Assembly: GCA_052034865.1 (NCBI GenBank)
Contig: JBPOIC010000039.1
Span: 8,041-72,040, forward strand
Direction of reading: 5' to 3'
Source of the DNA: JBPOIC01 sp052034865
Lineage (GTDB): Bacteria; UBA10199; JADFYH01
Length of the DNA: 64,000 nucleotides
Part shown: in pieces, positions 24,717 to 33,277 of the stretch
How positions within the stretch are numbered: position 1 is the stretch's first letter
Layout of the letters: each line of letters opens with the position of its first letter
The notes under the pieces: generated by a model
What the model was told of the DNA's origin: nothing
The model's input: the letters and a program-made list of their open reading frames with translations, nothing else
Databases searched by the model: none
Position numbers and translations under genes: made by a program

Positions 24717-26020
24717 ATCGATGCCATTATCTTTCTTAGGGTAGTGCCATCTTTTGCTTCTTCAGGAACAAAAGAAGAGAAGAGTTCAATTTCTGATAGA
24801 ATAATTTCCTTACGAAAGTTCTCTCCTAAATCCTTTTTATTCCACTGCTCCCTTAAACTATTCCAGATGAGTTCTTTTTGAGTATCGGGCCTTTCCTGTT
24901 CCATTCGCAATGCTTCCATCAGAGTCGAGATGGCGCTTAAATCTTCAGACTTCCCTAAAATTTCAATAGCAAATTTTCTGATTTCAACATTTTCACTTAA
25001 GCAAAGCCCTAAGAGAATTTGATGGGTATACGATGGATTTTGCTGGGTGAGTTTTAAAAAGAGCTCCTGCAGTTGAGGTGAATAAGTTTTTAGAAATCTT
25101 TCTCCCCGAGACTGTTTCAACGAAGCTTCCCATTTTTGTGAAAGAAGGCGGGCAAACCTGAAAGGATCTTCTTCTTTTTCGAAGAGTGATTTGAAAACGG
25201 TTTGATCGAGTTTTTGAATGACCGTTTCCTGCCAGGTAATATCCCAGGAGAAATCTTTCGTGGAGATGAGACTTGCTAATGATTCTTCGGCACACTGAAG
25301 ATCGCGTGCATCGCCGATTTCAATGAGGAGTGAAATCAGCACAGGAAGGCTGAGAGTAGGACTATAATGAAAATCGTAATGTTCATACTCAAAGCGACTT
25401 AAATTCGACTGCCACTCATCAAACAGAGTAGAATCGGTCAGTGCGCATGAATGCTGAAATAAAAGATGAACCCCAAGCTCCAGGGCTTTTTCAATCTCTG
25501 AAGTCATGGGCCGTCCCAAAAATCGAATCAACTCTACCGCTCGGTTTCGTTCACTAAACCGTGCATTGCTTAAGTTAATTAAAAGATCATGGGCTAGCTT
25601 ATGAGTTTCAGGACTTTGCTCCCCGATCTGTCCCCATTTTTTAAGCAGATGAAAAATCTCTATTCTTTTTTTCAGTGATGGATAGGAAGACAGCAAAGGA
25701 GATGAAATGTCCTGCGCCATATTCTTTTTGAAAAGATAGACTCGCCTTTCAAAGGCCAGGTTGCTTCGATTGGGATCTCCCAAAAGGCGATCGGCCAATT
25801 TTTCAAACCCCAGTTCATTAAGTTTTTGGCGGATTTCCGGATTGCGCAGGTCGGCATCCGGTTGAGTGGCCGAAATCAGGTAGGTCTTGAGTGGAGCGGT
25901 GTCGGGAAATAAATCAGTGGGAAGAATATTTTCTGCTTCTTCAGGTGTCAGCCCGTCTTTATCTGACAAGGCAGCCAGAAGCTTCTCAACACGGTCTCCT
26001 CCAATTCGCAACTCTGCCAT
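24713..26020 (-). CDS. HEAT-repeat-like hypothetical protein, antisense within the nuo locus
   Basis: 435 residues, soluble, predicted almost all helical. Repeated amphipathic helix pairs can be read (for example RNRAVELIRFLGRPMTSEIE, VEIRKFAIEILGKSEDLSAI, STLMEALRME), the pattern of HEAT/armadillo scaffolds. No catalytic motif is seen. It occupies the usual position of nuoI but on the opposite strand, so it must have its own promoter, and it splits the nuo genes into two transcription units. Such proteins often act as assembly or protein-contact scaffolds; a link with complex I is speculative. Confidence 0.6.
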   Translation of the reverse strand: MAELRIGGDRVEKLLAALSDKDGLTPEEAENILPTDLFPDTAPLKTYLISATQPDADLRNPEIRQKLNELGFEKLADRLLGDPNRSNLAFERRVYLFKKNMAQDISSPLLSSYPSLKKRIEIFHLLKKWGQIGEQSPETHKLAHDLLINLSNARFSERNRAVELIRFLGRPMTSEIEKALELGVHLLFQHSCALTDSTLFDEWQSNLSRFEYEHYDFHYSPTLSLPVLISLLIEIGDARDLQCAEESLASLISTKDFSWDITWQETVIQKLDQTVFKSLFEKEEDPFRFARLLSQKWEASLKQSRGERFLKTYSPQLQELFLKLTQQNPSYTHQILLGLCLSENVEIRKFAIEILGKSEDLSAISTLMEALRMEQERPDTQKELIWNSLREQWNKKDLGENFRKEIILSEIELFSSFVPEEAKDGTTLRKIMASI

Positions 26021-26095
26021 CTGAAAAACCCTCCCCCGGATTTACAGCAAGCACGCTGTTACAGTGTTTTATAAGGTAGTAATGAAGGCTCAATT

Positions 26096-26151
26096 GCTTC
26101 TAACCACAATGGGTATTATATTTTTTCCTTAAGGTCTCATTGTGGAGAAGC
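26096..26151. repeat. Inverted repeat in the divergent region upstream of nuoJ
   Basis: GCTTCT-aa-CCACAATG (26096-26111) and CATTGTGG-AGAAGC (26138-26151) form a 14-bp stem with a 2-nt bulge around an AT-rich 26-nt loop. It lies between the divergent starts of the HEAT-like gene and nuoJ. It could be a regulatory site or the remnant of a small mobile element. Confidence 0.45.
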
Positions 26152-26256
26152 ACTTGAAGCTTTATTTCTGATGAATTGCCTTGAATAAAATTGTGGTATT
26201 CGTTAGTGAATGGCCATTCAAAAAGCGTTCGAATTGTAGCCCTATCCCAAAAAAAT

Positions 26257-26757
26257 ATGCAACCGATTCTCTTCTATCTTTTTGGCGGCTTGGCCCTTGC
26301 AACGGCGCTGGGCGTCATAGTCTTTAAAAATCCCATTTCCTCTGCTTTCTCTCTCATCGTTTCTTTTTTTGCCATGGCGGGTTTATATGCCATGCTCGAT
26401 GCCCACTTTTTGGCGATCATTCAAATCCTGGTTTATGCAGGTGCCATTATGGTGCTCTTTATTTTTGTCATCATGCTCTTGAATCTTCAGGGGGATGAAT
26501 TGAAAGAGCGTCCTTTTCATCCTTATTTTAAAGGTCTTGCGGCTTTATTGCTCCTGGGGTTTGGAGGTGTGCTGTATCTTGTCCTGGGACCGATGAATAC
26601 TTCAATGAGAGAAGTGGGCGATGGTTTCGGTAGCATTAAAGAGGTAGGGACTGAGCTATTTACACGTTACTGGTTTGCTTTCGAATATACCTCGATTTTG
26701 TTACTGGTTGCCCTGATTGGTGGAGTTGTATTGGCAAAAAGGGAGTTAAAACCATGA
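26257..26757 (+). CDS. nuoJ: NADH-quinone oxidoreductase subunit J
   Basis: 166 residues from the ATG at 26257; an in-frame ATG at 26191 adds a non-hydrophobic leader. Five membrane helices with FKNPISSAFSLIVSFFAMAG and FLAIIQILVYAGAIMVLFIFVIMLLNL, the pi-bulge helix region typical of NuoJ. It restarts the nuo series after the antisense gene and overlaps nuoK by 4 bp. Confidence 0.94.
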   Translation: MQPILFYLFGGLALATALGVIVFKNPISSAFSLIVSFFAMAGLYAMLDAHFLAIIQILVYAGAIMVLFIFVIMLLNLQGDELKERPFHPYFKGLAALLLLGFGGVLYLVLGPMNTSMREVGDGFGSIKEVGTELFTRYWFAFEYTSILLLVALIGGVVLAKRELKP

Positions 26758-27059
26758 CCCTCGAGATCTCACACTATCTCATTTTGAGTGCCGCACTTTT
26801 TACCTTGGGCCTTGCGGGCCTGGTGATCCGAAGAAATATTCTGGTTATCTTCATGTCCATTGAGCTTTTGCTCAATGCAACCAATCTGGCTTTTGTTACC
26901 TTTTCCCGCTTTCGCGGAAGCATTGATGGCCAGATCGCCTCTTTTTTTGTGATTGCCGTCGCCGCCGCTGAAGCCGCTGTTGGTTTGGCGATCGTGATTG
27001 CCATCTTCAGAAACCGGGGAACAGTGAAGGTGGATGAGTTGAACATGATGAAGAGATAG
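26754..27059 (+). CDS. nuoK: NADH-quinone oxidoreductase subunit K
   Basis: 101 residues, three helices, the standard size. IFMSIELLLNATNLAFV carries the membrane glutamate of the proton path, and the second glutamate is in AAAEAAVGLAIVIAIFR. The start overlaps the nuoJ stop (ATGA). 538 bp of decayed HicAB sequence separate it from nuoL. Confidence 0.95.
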   Translation: MTLEISHYLILSAALFTLGLAGLVIRRNILVIFMSIELLLNATNLAFVTFSRFRGSIDGQIASFFVIAVAAAEAAVGLAIVIAIFRNRGTVKVDELNMMKR

Positions 27060-27064
27060 AGATT

Positions 27065-27281
27065 GTAAAAATAGGTGCCGATAAGGTTCTGACAGCCATT
27101 TTAAGAGGAGTCTCCGACTCCAGTCTTCACTTTCTGGATATTTGTCGTTTTCTTAAATAACTGGGTTTTGAGGAAAAGATTCGTGGAAGACATCATATCT
27201 TTTCCAAAGAGGGAATTGAGGAAATCATCAATCTTCAGCCTGCCGGATAAAAAACGAAGCCATCAGGTTAAGCAGGTGTGA
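27065..27281 (+). pseudogene. Decayed HicA-type mRNA interferase gene
   Basis: One frame reads DKVLTAILRGVSDSSLHFLD, ICRFLK, an in-frame TAA at 27158-27160, then LGFEEKIRGRHHIFSKEGIE and EIINLQPAG. After a second stop and a one-base shift the typical end (H-Q-V-K-Q-V, 27261-27278) follows. This is the HicA pattern SDxxIxFxDLCxLLxxLGFxxRxxGSHHIFxKxGVxExINLQ...YQVKQV. The catalytic histidine region (RGRHHIF) is intact, but two lesions prevent translation. No start codon is clear. It lies just behind nuoK. Confidence 0.75.
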
Positions 27282-27321
27282 GCTATTGTGTTGAAATTAC
27301 AAGTCGGAGATCTGAATACAT

Positions 27322-27516
27322 AAATCCGAAATCATTATTTACTGGAGCAAAGAAGATCATAGTTTAGTCGCAGATGCTCCTGAGTTGCCAGGTTGTATGG
27401 CGAATCCATCTATAAGAAAGCCCTCCAGAACGCAGATTATTCGGGAATGGATTTAAACTGCAAAAGAGTTGGGATGCGAAATTCCCGAGCCAAAAGGAAG
27501 GTTAATGTTTGCTTAA
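27322..27516 (+). pseudogene. Decayed HicB-type antitoxin gene
   Basis: The frame from 27322 reads EIIIYWSKEDHSLVADAPEL then PGCMA. The expected GESYKKALQNA block follows only in a shifted frame (GESIYKKALQNAD). The first frame then resumes as IIREWI, a TAA at 27454-27456, TAKELGCEIPEPKGRLMFA and a stop. That is the HicB pattern with two compensating frameshifts and one nonsense codon. A 60-codon start-to-stop frame at 27393-27575 over this region is a by-product of those shifts. Confidence 0.75.
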
Positions 27517-27597
27517 AAAGAACTTCCGAAATTTTATATTTTAACTCACTCCTTCATCCTCTCATTAGAAACTGAGGAAGGGAGCCACGAATAAATT

Positions 27598-29559
27598 ATG
27601 ACGCCTCCCCTCTATCTCATTCCTCTCCTGCCCTTGTTGGGTGCCCTGATCAACGGTGCAACGGCATTGCACGTTGCTTACTGGAAGAAAAAACCCTCAG
27701 AAACTTTCGTGAGTGTAGTGGGAGTATTTTTCCCCTTACTTTCTTTTGCTTTTGCCCTGATGGCAGCCTGGCCTTTTATTTTGGGTGGAGTGTCCGAAGC
27801 GCGGGTGGACCCCGTTTTTGAATGGTTGGCAGCAGGAAACTTTAAGGTCGGATTCGATTTGCAGCTGGATCGACTCTCCTCCCTTATGGTTCTTATCGTG
27901 ACAGGGATTGGAACTCTCATCCATCTTTACTCAACGGGATATATGAAGGGGGATGGCGCCTTTGCCCGCTATTTTACTTATTTAAATTTATTCCTTTTCT
28001 CGATGCTCCTGCTCATCTTGGGCAATAACCTTTTAATTCTTTTCATTGGTTGGGAAGGCGTCGGATTGTGCAGTTATCTCCTCATCGGTTTTTGGTTCGA
28101 TGATCCAGCCAAGGCTTCAGCCGGAAAAAAGGCCTTTGTGGTAAACCGAATAGGTGATTTTGGCTTTTTGCTCGCGGTTTTCATCATCGTTGCCCTTCTG
28201 CTTCCCAATGCCCAAGCTGCCTCTGAGGGAATCTTAAGCTTTTCCACCCTTGAAAAATACAAAGAGATTTTGGCCCCGATGGCCACAGCAATTACGCTTC
28301 TGCTCTTCGTTGGAGCGACCGGTAAATCTGCTCAAATTCCTTTATATGTCTGGCTGCCAGATGCCATGGCGGGTCCAACACCAGTTTCTGCACTCATCCA
28401 CGCCGCGACTATGGTGACCGCGGGTGTATACATGGTGGCACGACTTTCATTTCTTTTTGATCTGGCTCCTTTTTCCAGGGAGGTGGTTGTCACCATTGGA
28501 GCTGCCACGGCCCTTTTTGCGGCCACGATCGGTATCGTTCAGCGCGACATCAAAAAAGTTCTCGCCTACTCAACTGTTTCCCAGCTGGGCTACATGTTCA
28601 TCGGAGTAGGGCTGGGCGCCAATACCGCCGGGGTTTTTCACTTAATGACCCACGCATTTTTTAAAGCCTGTCTCTTTTTGGGATCGGGCTCCGTCATTCA
28701 CGCCATGCATGGCGAACAGGATATTTTCAAAATGGGCGGACTTAAGAAATGGATGCCTATAACGTTCTGGACCTTTTTTATCTCTACTATCGCGATCGCG
28801 GGCATTCCTCCTTTTTCCGGATTTTTCAGCAAGGATGAAATCCTCTTCCAGGCCTTTGACCGTGGCTATCCTGTTCAGGGAATGTTGGGACTGATTGCTG
28901 CTGGAATGACGGCCTTTTATATGTTTCGCCTGACGACTCTGACGTTCATGGGCAAGTGCCGGGCCGATCATCACACTCAGGAGCATCTTCACGAATCTCC
29001 CTGGACGATGACCCTCCCTCTTATTCTTCTTGCCATTCTCGCGATTGGGGGAGGTTGGGTAGGAATTCCCGAGGCCTTTGGTGGACATAATCATTTGCAC
29101 CATTGGTTAGGACTCGAAGGACACATCGGATCTTTTGCGGAAGAGTCTCATCAAACCGCCGAACATGGGCCAGCCGAGATTCGCCTCGCTGTTTTCAGTG
29201 CGGTGTGGGCCTTGTTCTGGTCTGTCTTTGCTGTTGTACTTTATCTCAAAAAGACCCAATGGATGGACGCTCTTGAGAAAAAACTCAAAGGCTTAAATAC
29301 CCTGGTTTATAACAAATATTATGTCGATGAAATTTATGAGACTCTGATCGTAAAACCCTTGGCCTGGATTTCTGAAAAGGTCTTGTGGCGTGGGGTCGAT
29401 GCAGGTGTGATCGACGGAATCTTAGTCAATGGAGGTGCTCGTTTTACCCAATTTTTAGGTCAGATCGCAGGGACTCTTCAAACAGGAATAGTGAATGCCT
29501 ATGCCCTCTGGTTTTTGGCGGGGGTAGTGGGAATTCTGGTCTGGGTCCTGTCGATGTAA
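27598..29559 (+). CDS. nuoL: NADH-quinone oxidoreductase subunit L
   Basis: 653 residues, the normal size. It is the distal antiporter-like proton-pumping subunit with the long lateral helix. Marks: FFIGWEGVGLCSYLLIGFWF, GPTPVSALIHAATMVTAGVYMV, QRDIKKVLAYSTVSQLGYMF, THAFFKACLFLGSGSVIHAM and PPFSGFFSKDEIL. A His-rich loop (GGHNHLHHWLGLEGH) lies near residue 500. The C-terminal extension supplies the lateral helix and final anchor. Confidence 0.96.
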   Translation: MTPPLYLIPLLPLLGALINGATALHVAYWKKKPSETFVSVVGVFFPLLSFAFALMAAWPFILGGVSEARVDPVFEWLAAGNFKVGFDLQLDRLSSLMVLIVTGIGTLIHLYSTGYMKGDGAFARYFTYLNLFLFSMLLLILGNNLLILFIGWEGVGLCSYLLIGFWFDDPAKASAGKKAFVVNRIGDFGFLLAVFIIVALLLPNAQAASEGILSFSTLEKYKEILAPMATAITLLLFVGATGKSAQIPLYVWLPDAMAGPTPVSALIHAATMVTAGVYMVARLSFLFDLAPFSREVVVTIGAATALFAATIGIVQRDIKKVLAYSTVSQLGYMFIGVGLGANTAGVFHLMTHAFFKACLFLGSGSVIHAMHGEQDIFKMGGLKKWMPITFWTFFISTIAIAGIPPFSGFFSKDEILFQAFDRGYPVQGMLGLIAAGMTAFYMFRLTTLTFMGKCRADHHTQEHLHESPWTMTLPLILLAILAIGGGWVGIPEAFGGHNHLHHWLGLEGHIGSFAEESHQTAEHGPAEIRLAVFSAVWALFWSVFAVVLYLKKTQWMDALEKKLKGLNTLVYNKYYVDEIYETLIVKPLAWISEKVLWRGVDAGVIDGILVNGGARFTQFLGQIAGTLQTGIVNAYALWFLAGVVGILVWVLSM

Positions 29560-29652
29560 GTGATTTGTTCAAGACTCCATCGGTTTTTATCTCCGGCTTG
29601 AAGACAGCGGAATGACGATCGAGTCTTAAAAATCAAACTGCAGGAGAGTTGA

Positions 29653-30048
29653 ATGGAGAATTTGCCAGTCGTAGGAGAGCAGAATAATCCATCAGGGAGC
29701 ATCAATCCTTTTCAGATGCTCAACTGGTTGGTGGGAATCGTCTTAATCGGGATAGGTTGTGCTTTAAGTTACTGGTTGTTTCGAGCGATCGGCGATTTTT
29801 TATATGCCCCTGAAAAAATCGCTCTGCTCGGAAAAATTTTACAAACTCCCTCGGGAGATCAATCTATTCGCATTATATTAAATGGATCTCCGAATGGTAC
29901 CGGTCAGGGAGTGACCGTTCAGTACAATGATTTTGTGAAATACTTTGTCTTTTTGGTGGTGGGTTTTATTTTGTTTGGATCGATTGGACGGATTATCTCG
30001 GCTTTTTTTAGTGCTGGAATTAAAGCCCTGACAGGAAGATTGCAGTAA
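29653..30048 (+). CDS. Hypothetical two-helix membrane protein between nuoL and nuoM
   Basis: 131 residues, not recognised. Two hydrophobic segments (MLNWLVGIVLIGIGCALSYW near residue 23 and KYFVFLVVGFILFGSIGRII near residue 97) flank a ~50-residue soluble loop, probably facing one side of the membrane. It lies 93 bp after nuoL and 155 bp before nuoM on the same strand. It could be an accessory or assembly factor of the membrane arm, but nothing in the sequence proves this. Confidence 0.6.
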   Translation: MENLPVVGEQNNPSGSINPFQMLNWLVGIVLIGIGCALSYWLFRAIGDFLYAPEKIALLGKILQTPSGDQSIRIILNGSPNGTGQGVTVQYNDFVKYFVFLVVGFILFGSIGRIISAFFSAGIKALTGRLQ

Positions 30049-30053
30049 TCTTT

Positions 30054-30095
30054 AGTACTTCATTAGTACTGCAGAATGGACGGAGCAAGTCCGTC
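30054..30095. repeat. Two small hairpins upstream of nuoM
   Basis: AGTACT (30054-30059) recurs inverted at 30065-30070, and GACGGA (30079-30084) pairs with TCCGTC (30090-30095) around GCAAG. These sit in the 155-bp gap before nuoM and resemble short dispersed repeat units. No T-run follows. Confidence 0.4.
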
Positions 30096-30203
30096 TGACA
30101 ACGGTGAGTTTTTAGATTTATTACTTTTCTGGTTTTTTCCCTTCTTCTGATTGGGATAAAACCCTTAAGGAAAACAACAGCTGTGGAATGGTGAAATAAA
30201 ACA

Positions 30204-31697
30204 ATGGACCATTTTCTTTCCCTTATTATTTTTCTCCCCTTCATCGGCGCGATCCTGCTTCTTTTGATTCCAAAAGAAAAAAAATCCGCAATTCAAACCT
30301 TAAGTTTTCTGGTTTCCCTGATCACGTTTGTGATCTCGATCAAACTCTATTTTGGCTACGATCCAAAATCCTCAGAGCTGTTTCAGTTTAAAGAATCCTT
30401 CCCCTGGATAGAGGCCTTCAATATCCACTACACCGTCGGCCTCGATGGTATCAGCCTGCTGCTCTTTTTGCTCACGACGTTTATTGTACCCCTGGCCATC
30501 CTTTTTTCAACTGGATCTATCGATCGACGCGAAAAAGAATATTACGTTTTCCTTTTGATTCTGGAAACCGCCATGCTCGGTGCCTTTGCCGCCCTCGATC
30601 TGTTTTTGTTTTACGTATTTTGGGAGGCCATGCTCATCCCCATGTATTTTCTGGTGGGTATCTGGGGTGGGGCCCGAAGAGTTTACGCCGCGCTTAAATT
30701 CTTTATCTACACAATGCTTGGCTCCGTCCTCATGCTCGCGGCGATTCTTTATGTATATTTTCAGGTCGGTGGCAGTTTTGCCTACACCGATTGGTTGCAG
30801 AATTTACACCTCACTCCGAATATCCAACTTGTTCTTTTCTCAGCCTTTGCGTTGTCCTTTGCGATCAAAGTTCCGATGTTTCCTTTGCATACCTGGTTAC
30901 CGGATGCTCACGTGGAGGCGCCTACCGCGGGTTCAGTCATTCTGGCGGCGATCCTTTTGAAGATGGGCACTTACGGCTTTATTCGATTTGCCATGCCTTT
31001 GTTTCCGGATGCCGTCGCTCAGGCGCGGCCTGTGCTCGCAACTCTTGCAGTCGTAGGGATTGTTTACGGAGCCTTGGTTAGCATGGTGCAAACCGATATT
31101 AAAAAATTGGTCGCCTACTCTTCGGTTTCACACTTGGGTTTTGTAATGTTGGGTCTCATGGCCCTGACCCCGCAGTCGGTGGGAGGGGCGGTTTACCAAA
31201 TGCTCAATCATGGTGTGTCTACCGGAGCTCTCTTCCTTTTGGTGGGGATGATTTACGATCGCCGGCACACCCGACAAATTGCCGATTTTGGAGGGATCGC
31301 AAAGGTAATGCCTTTGTATACCACCCTCTTTTTGATCGTCACTTTTTCCTCGATTGGCCTTCCTGGTACGAACGGATTTGTCGGTGAATTTTTGATCTTG
31401 ATGGGATCGTTTCAAACCTTCCCGGTTGCAAGTGTGGTCGCAACTACAGGTGTGATTCTCGCAGCGGTTTACATGCTTTGGATGGTTCAACGGGTTTTCT
31501 TTGGGGCCTTAAATAATCCTAAAAATGAAAAACTCAAAGATTTGAATCTGAAAGAAGCCGTCATCCTTTTTCCGCTGATTCTTCTTGTTTTCTGGATGGG
31601 ATTTTATTCGAAACCGTTTTTTGAAAAGATGGATCCTTCGGTTGGAACGGTCATTCAGAAAATGCAGGAGCAGTCTGCGGCTCTGGCAAAGAAATAA
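30204..31697 (+). CDS. nuoM: NADH-quinone oxidoreductase subunit M
   Basis: 497 residues. An antiporter-like proton-pumping subunit with about 14 helices. Marks: YFVFWEAMLIPMYFLVGIWG with the conserved membrane Glu, KVPMFPLHTWLPDAHVEAPT, GSVILAAILLKMGTYGF, QTDIKKLVAYSSVSHLGFVMLG and LPGTNGFVGEFLIL. Length and motif order are normal. It is followed by nuoN after 27 bp. Confidence 0.96.
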   Translation: MDHFLSLIIFLPFIGAILLLLIPKEKKSAIQTLSFLVSLITFVISIKLYFGYDPKSSELFQFKESFPWIEAFNIHYTVGLDGISLLLFLLTTFIVPLAILFSTGSIDRREKEYYVFLLILETAMLGAFAALDLFLFYVFWEAMLIPMYFLVGIWGGARRVYAALKFFIYTMLGSVLMLAAILYVYFQVGGSFAYTDWLQNLHLTPNIQLVLFSAFALSFAIKVPMFPLHTWLPDAHVEAPTAGSVILAAILLKMGTYGFIRFAMPLFPDAVAQARPVLATLAVVGIVYGALVSMVQTDIKKLVAYSSVSHLGFVMLGLMALTPQSVGGAVYQMLNHGVSTGALFLLVGMIYDRRHTRQIADFGGIAKVMPLYTTLFLIVTFSSIGLPGTNGFVGEFLILMGSFQTFPVASVVATTGVILAAVYMLWMVQRVFFGALNNPKNEKLKDLNLKEAVILFPLILLVFWMGFYSKPFFEKMDPSVGTVIQKMQEQSAALAKK

Positions 31698-31724
31698 GGA
31701 TTCTTTATCTCTTATAAGAGAAAC

Positions 31725-33230
31725 GTGGAGCTTATGGATATTCAATGGCAAAGTTACGTGAACAGTCACCTTCCCCTTCTGATTATTATTGTGACGGGTC
31801 TTGTGACCATGATTGCAGGGCTCATCCTGGAGAAGGGAAGTCATAAAATCCTTCTGGCACTATCACTGATTGGGATTTGTTTTGCCTGGCTTTCCAGCTA
31901 TCAAATTTGGGCTCTAGGTCTTTATAAAACAGGAAGTGATTTTTTAATCGTCGACCGATTTTCCTCTTTTCTTTATCTCGTGATTTTGTTGAGTGGTTTT
32001 TTTTCCTGTTTGAGTCACTACGACTATTTCGAAAAACAAAACGGATATCATCCTGAAATCTATTCCCTCACTTTGTTTGCGCTTTCCGGCATGATGGTCA
32101 TGGTTTCCACCACCCATCTCCTCCTCTTCTTTTTGGCCCTCGAGGTGATGAGTCTGGCGATCTATGTTCTGGTAGGTTTCAAACGCAAAGACCCACGCTC
32201 TAATGAAGGAGCTATAAAATATTTTATTTTAGGAGCGATGATCGCAGGATTTTTCCTTTACGGGACGGCTTTAATCTATGGAGGGACTGCTCAGCTGGAT
32301 TTACAACATCTTCCCACGGGAGCTCTTCCGGAAAACTATCAGTTTCTGCTTACAATCGGTGTTGTACTTGTCATTGTGAGCCTTGGTTTTAAGGTAGCCG
32401 CCGTTCCTTTTCATTTCTGGACCCCCGATGTGTACGAAGGGGCTCCGTTATCCGTGACCGGATTTATGGCCACAGCCGTGAAGGCAGCGGCGTTTGGAGC
32501 GCTTCTTCGTTTTCTCTTTGTGCTGACCCCCATCAAAGGGCTTCCCACATTTCAGATTCTTCAGTTTTTAGCGATCGCCACCTTGGTGGTCGGAAATCTG
32601 GTGGCCTTGTATCAAACCAATATCAAGCGCATGCTGGCTTATTCTTCCATTGCTCACGCGGGTTATATTCTTGTCGGTGTGTGTGCAACTTACGCAGCAG
32701 GTTTTTTCCATCCTCAGGTTTTAGGGGCCCCTGTTTTTTATCTGTTTGCCTATAGTCTGATGACCTTAGGTGCTTTTGCCGTGACAGCCGCGGTGGCTCA
32801 TCCCTTAAACGATAATGTCGAGATTTCTCACTATAATGGCCTCGCAGAACGTTCACCAAAGTTGGCAGCTGCGATGGCGGTCTTTATGTTTGCCCTTACA
32901 GGTATTCCGCCAAGTATTGGGTTCGCGGGAAAATTCTTTATATTCCGTGAGGCCGTTCATCAGGGACTTTATCCGCTAGTCATTGTGGGTGTGTTGATGA
33001 GTGCGGTATCCGCTTATTATTACCTACGGGTGATTGTGGCGATGTATTTCGGATCTGCCCCTGATTCAGTGAATGCTCCTGAACGTCCAGTGGTCAAACC
33101 GGCGCTGGCTTTTGTCATTCTTTTCTGTCTGGTGAGTACCCTCTATATGGGCTTGGCTCCTTCCCGTTATTTAAAGATCTCCAGTGACTCGGATTTTATT
33201 TCTAAATCCCAAATCAGCCAGCTTCCTTAA
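31725..33230 (+). CDS. nuoN: NADH-quinone oxidoreductase subunit N
   Basis: 501 residues. The third antiporter-like subunit. Marks: FFLALEVMSLAIYVLVGF, GFKVAAVPFHFWTPDVYEGAP, TNIKRMLAYSSIAHAGYILVG and LTGIPPSIGFAGKFFIF. It ends the nuo locus. NuoI is the only subunit of the usual 14 not found between 16.1 and 33.2 kb. Confidence 0.96.
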   Translation: MELMDIQWQSYVNSHLPLLIIIVTGLVTMIAGLILEKGSHKILLALSLIGICFAWLSSYQIWALGLYKTGSDFLIVDRFSSFLYLVILLSGFFSCLSHYDYFEKQNGYHPEIYSLTLFALSGMMVMVSTTHLLLFFLALEVMSLAIYVLVGFKRKDPRSNEGAIKYFILGAMIAGFFLYGTALIYGGTAQLDLQHLPTGALPENYQFLLTIGVVLVIVSLGFKVAAVPFHFWTPDVYEGAPLSVTGFMATAVKAAAFGALLRFLFVLTPIKGLPTFQILQFLAIATLVVGNLVALYQTNIKRMLAYSSIAHAGYILVGVCATYAAGFFHPQVLGAPVFYLFAYSLMTLGAFAVTAAVAHPLNDNVEISHYNGLAERSPKLAAAMAVFMFALTGIPPSIGFAGKFFIFREAVHQGLYPLVIVGVLMSAVSAYYYLRVIVAMYFGSAPDSVNAPERPVVKPALAFVILFCLVSTLYMGLAPSRYLKISSDSDFISKSQISQLP

Positions 33231-33277
33231 CACTGAGCTTTAGCCGTCAATCTCCCTTCAAATTTCTTGACTCATAT

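Noticed and set aside
24713..26256. A hidden or decayed nuoI on the plus strand between nuoH and nuoJ
   Set aside because: No C-x2-C-x2-C-x3-C ferredoxin motif was seen on the plus strand here, and the minus-strand gene gives a coherent 435-residue protein.
27393..27575. A 60-codon plus-strand gene before nuoL
   Set aside because: Its GESIYKKALQNAD segment is one piece of the frameshifted HicB relic; the rest of the frame is out of register.
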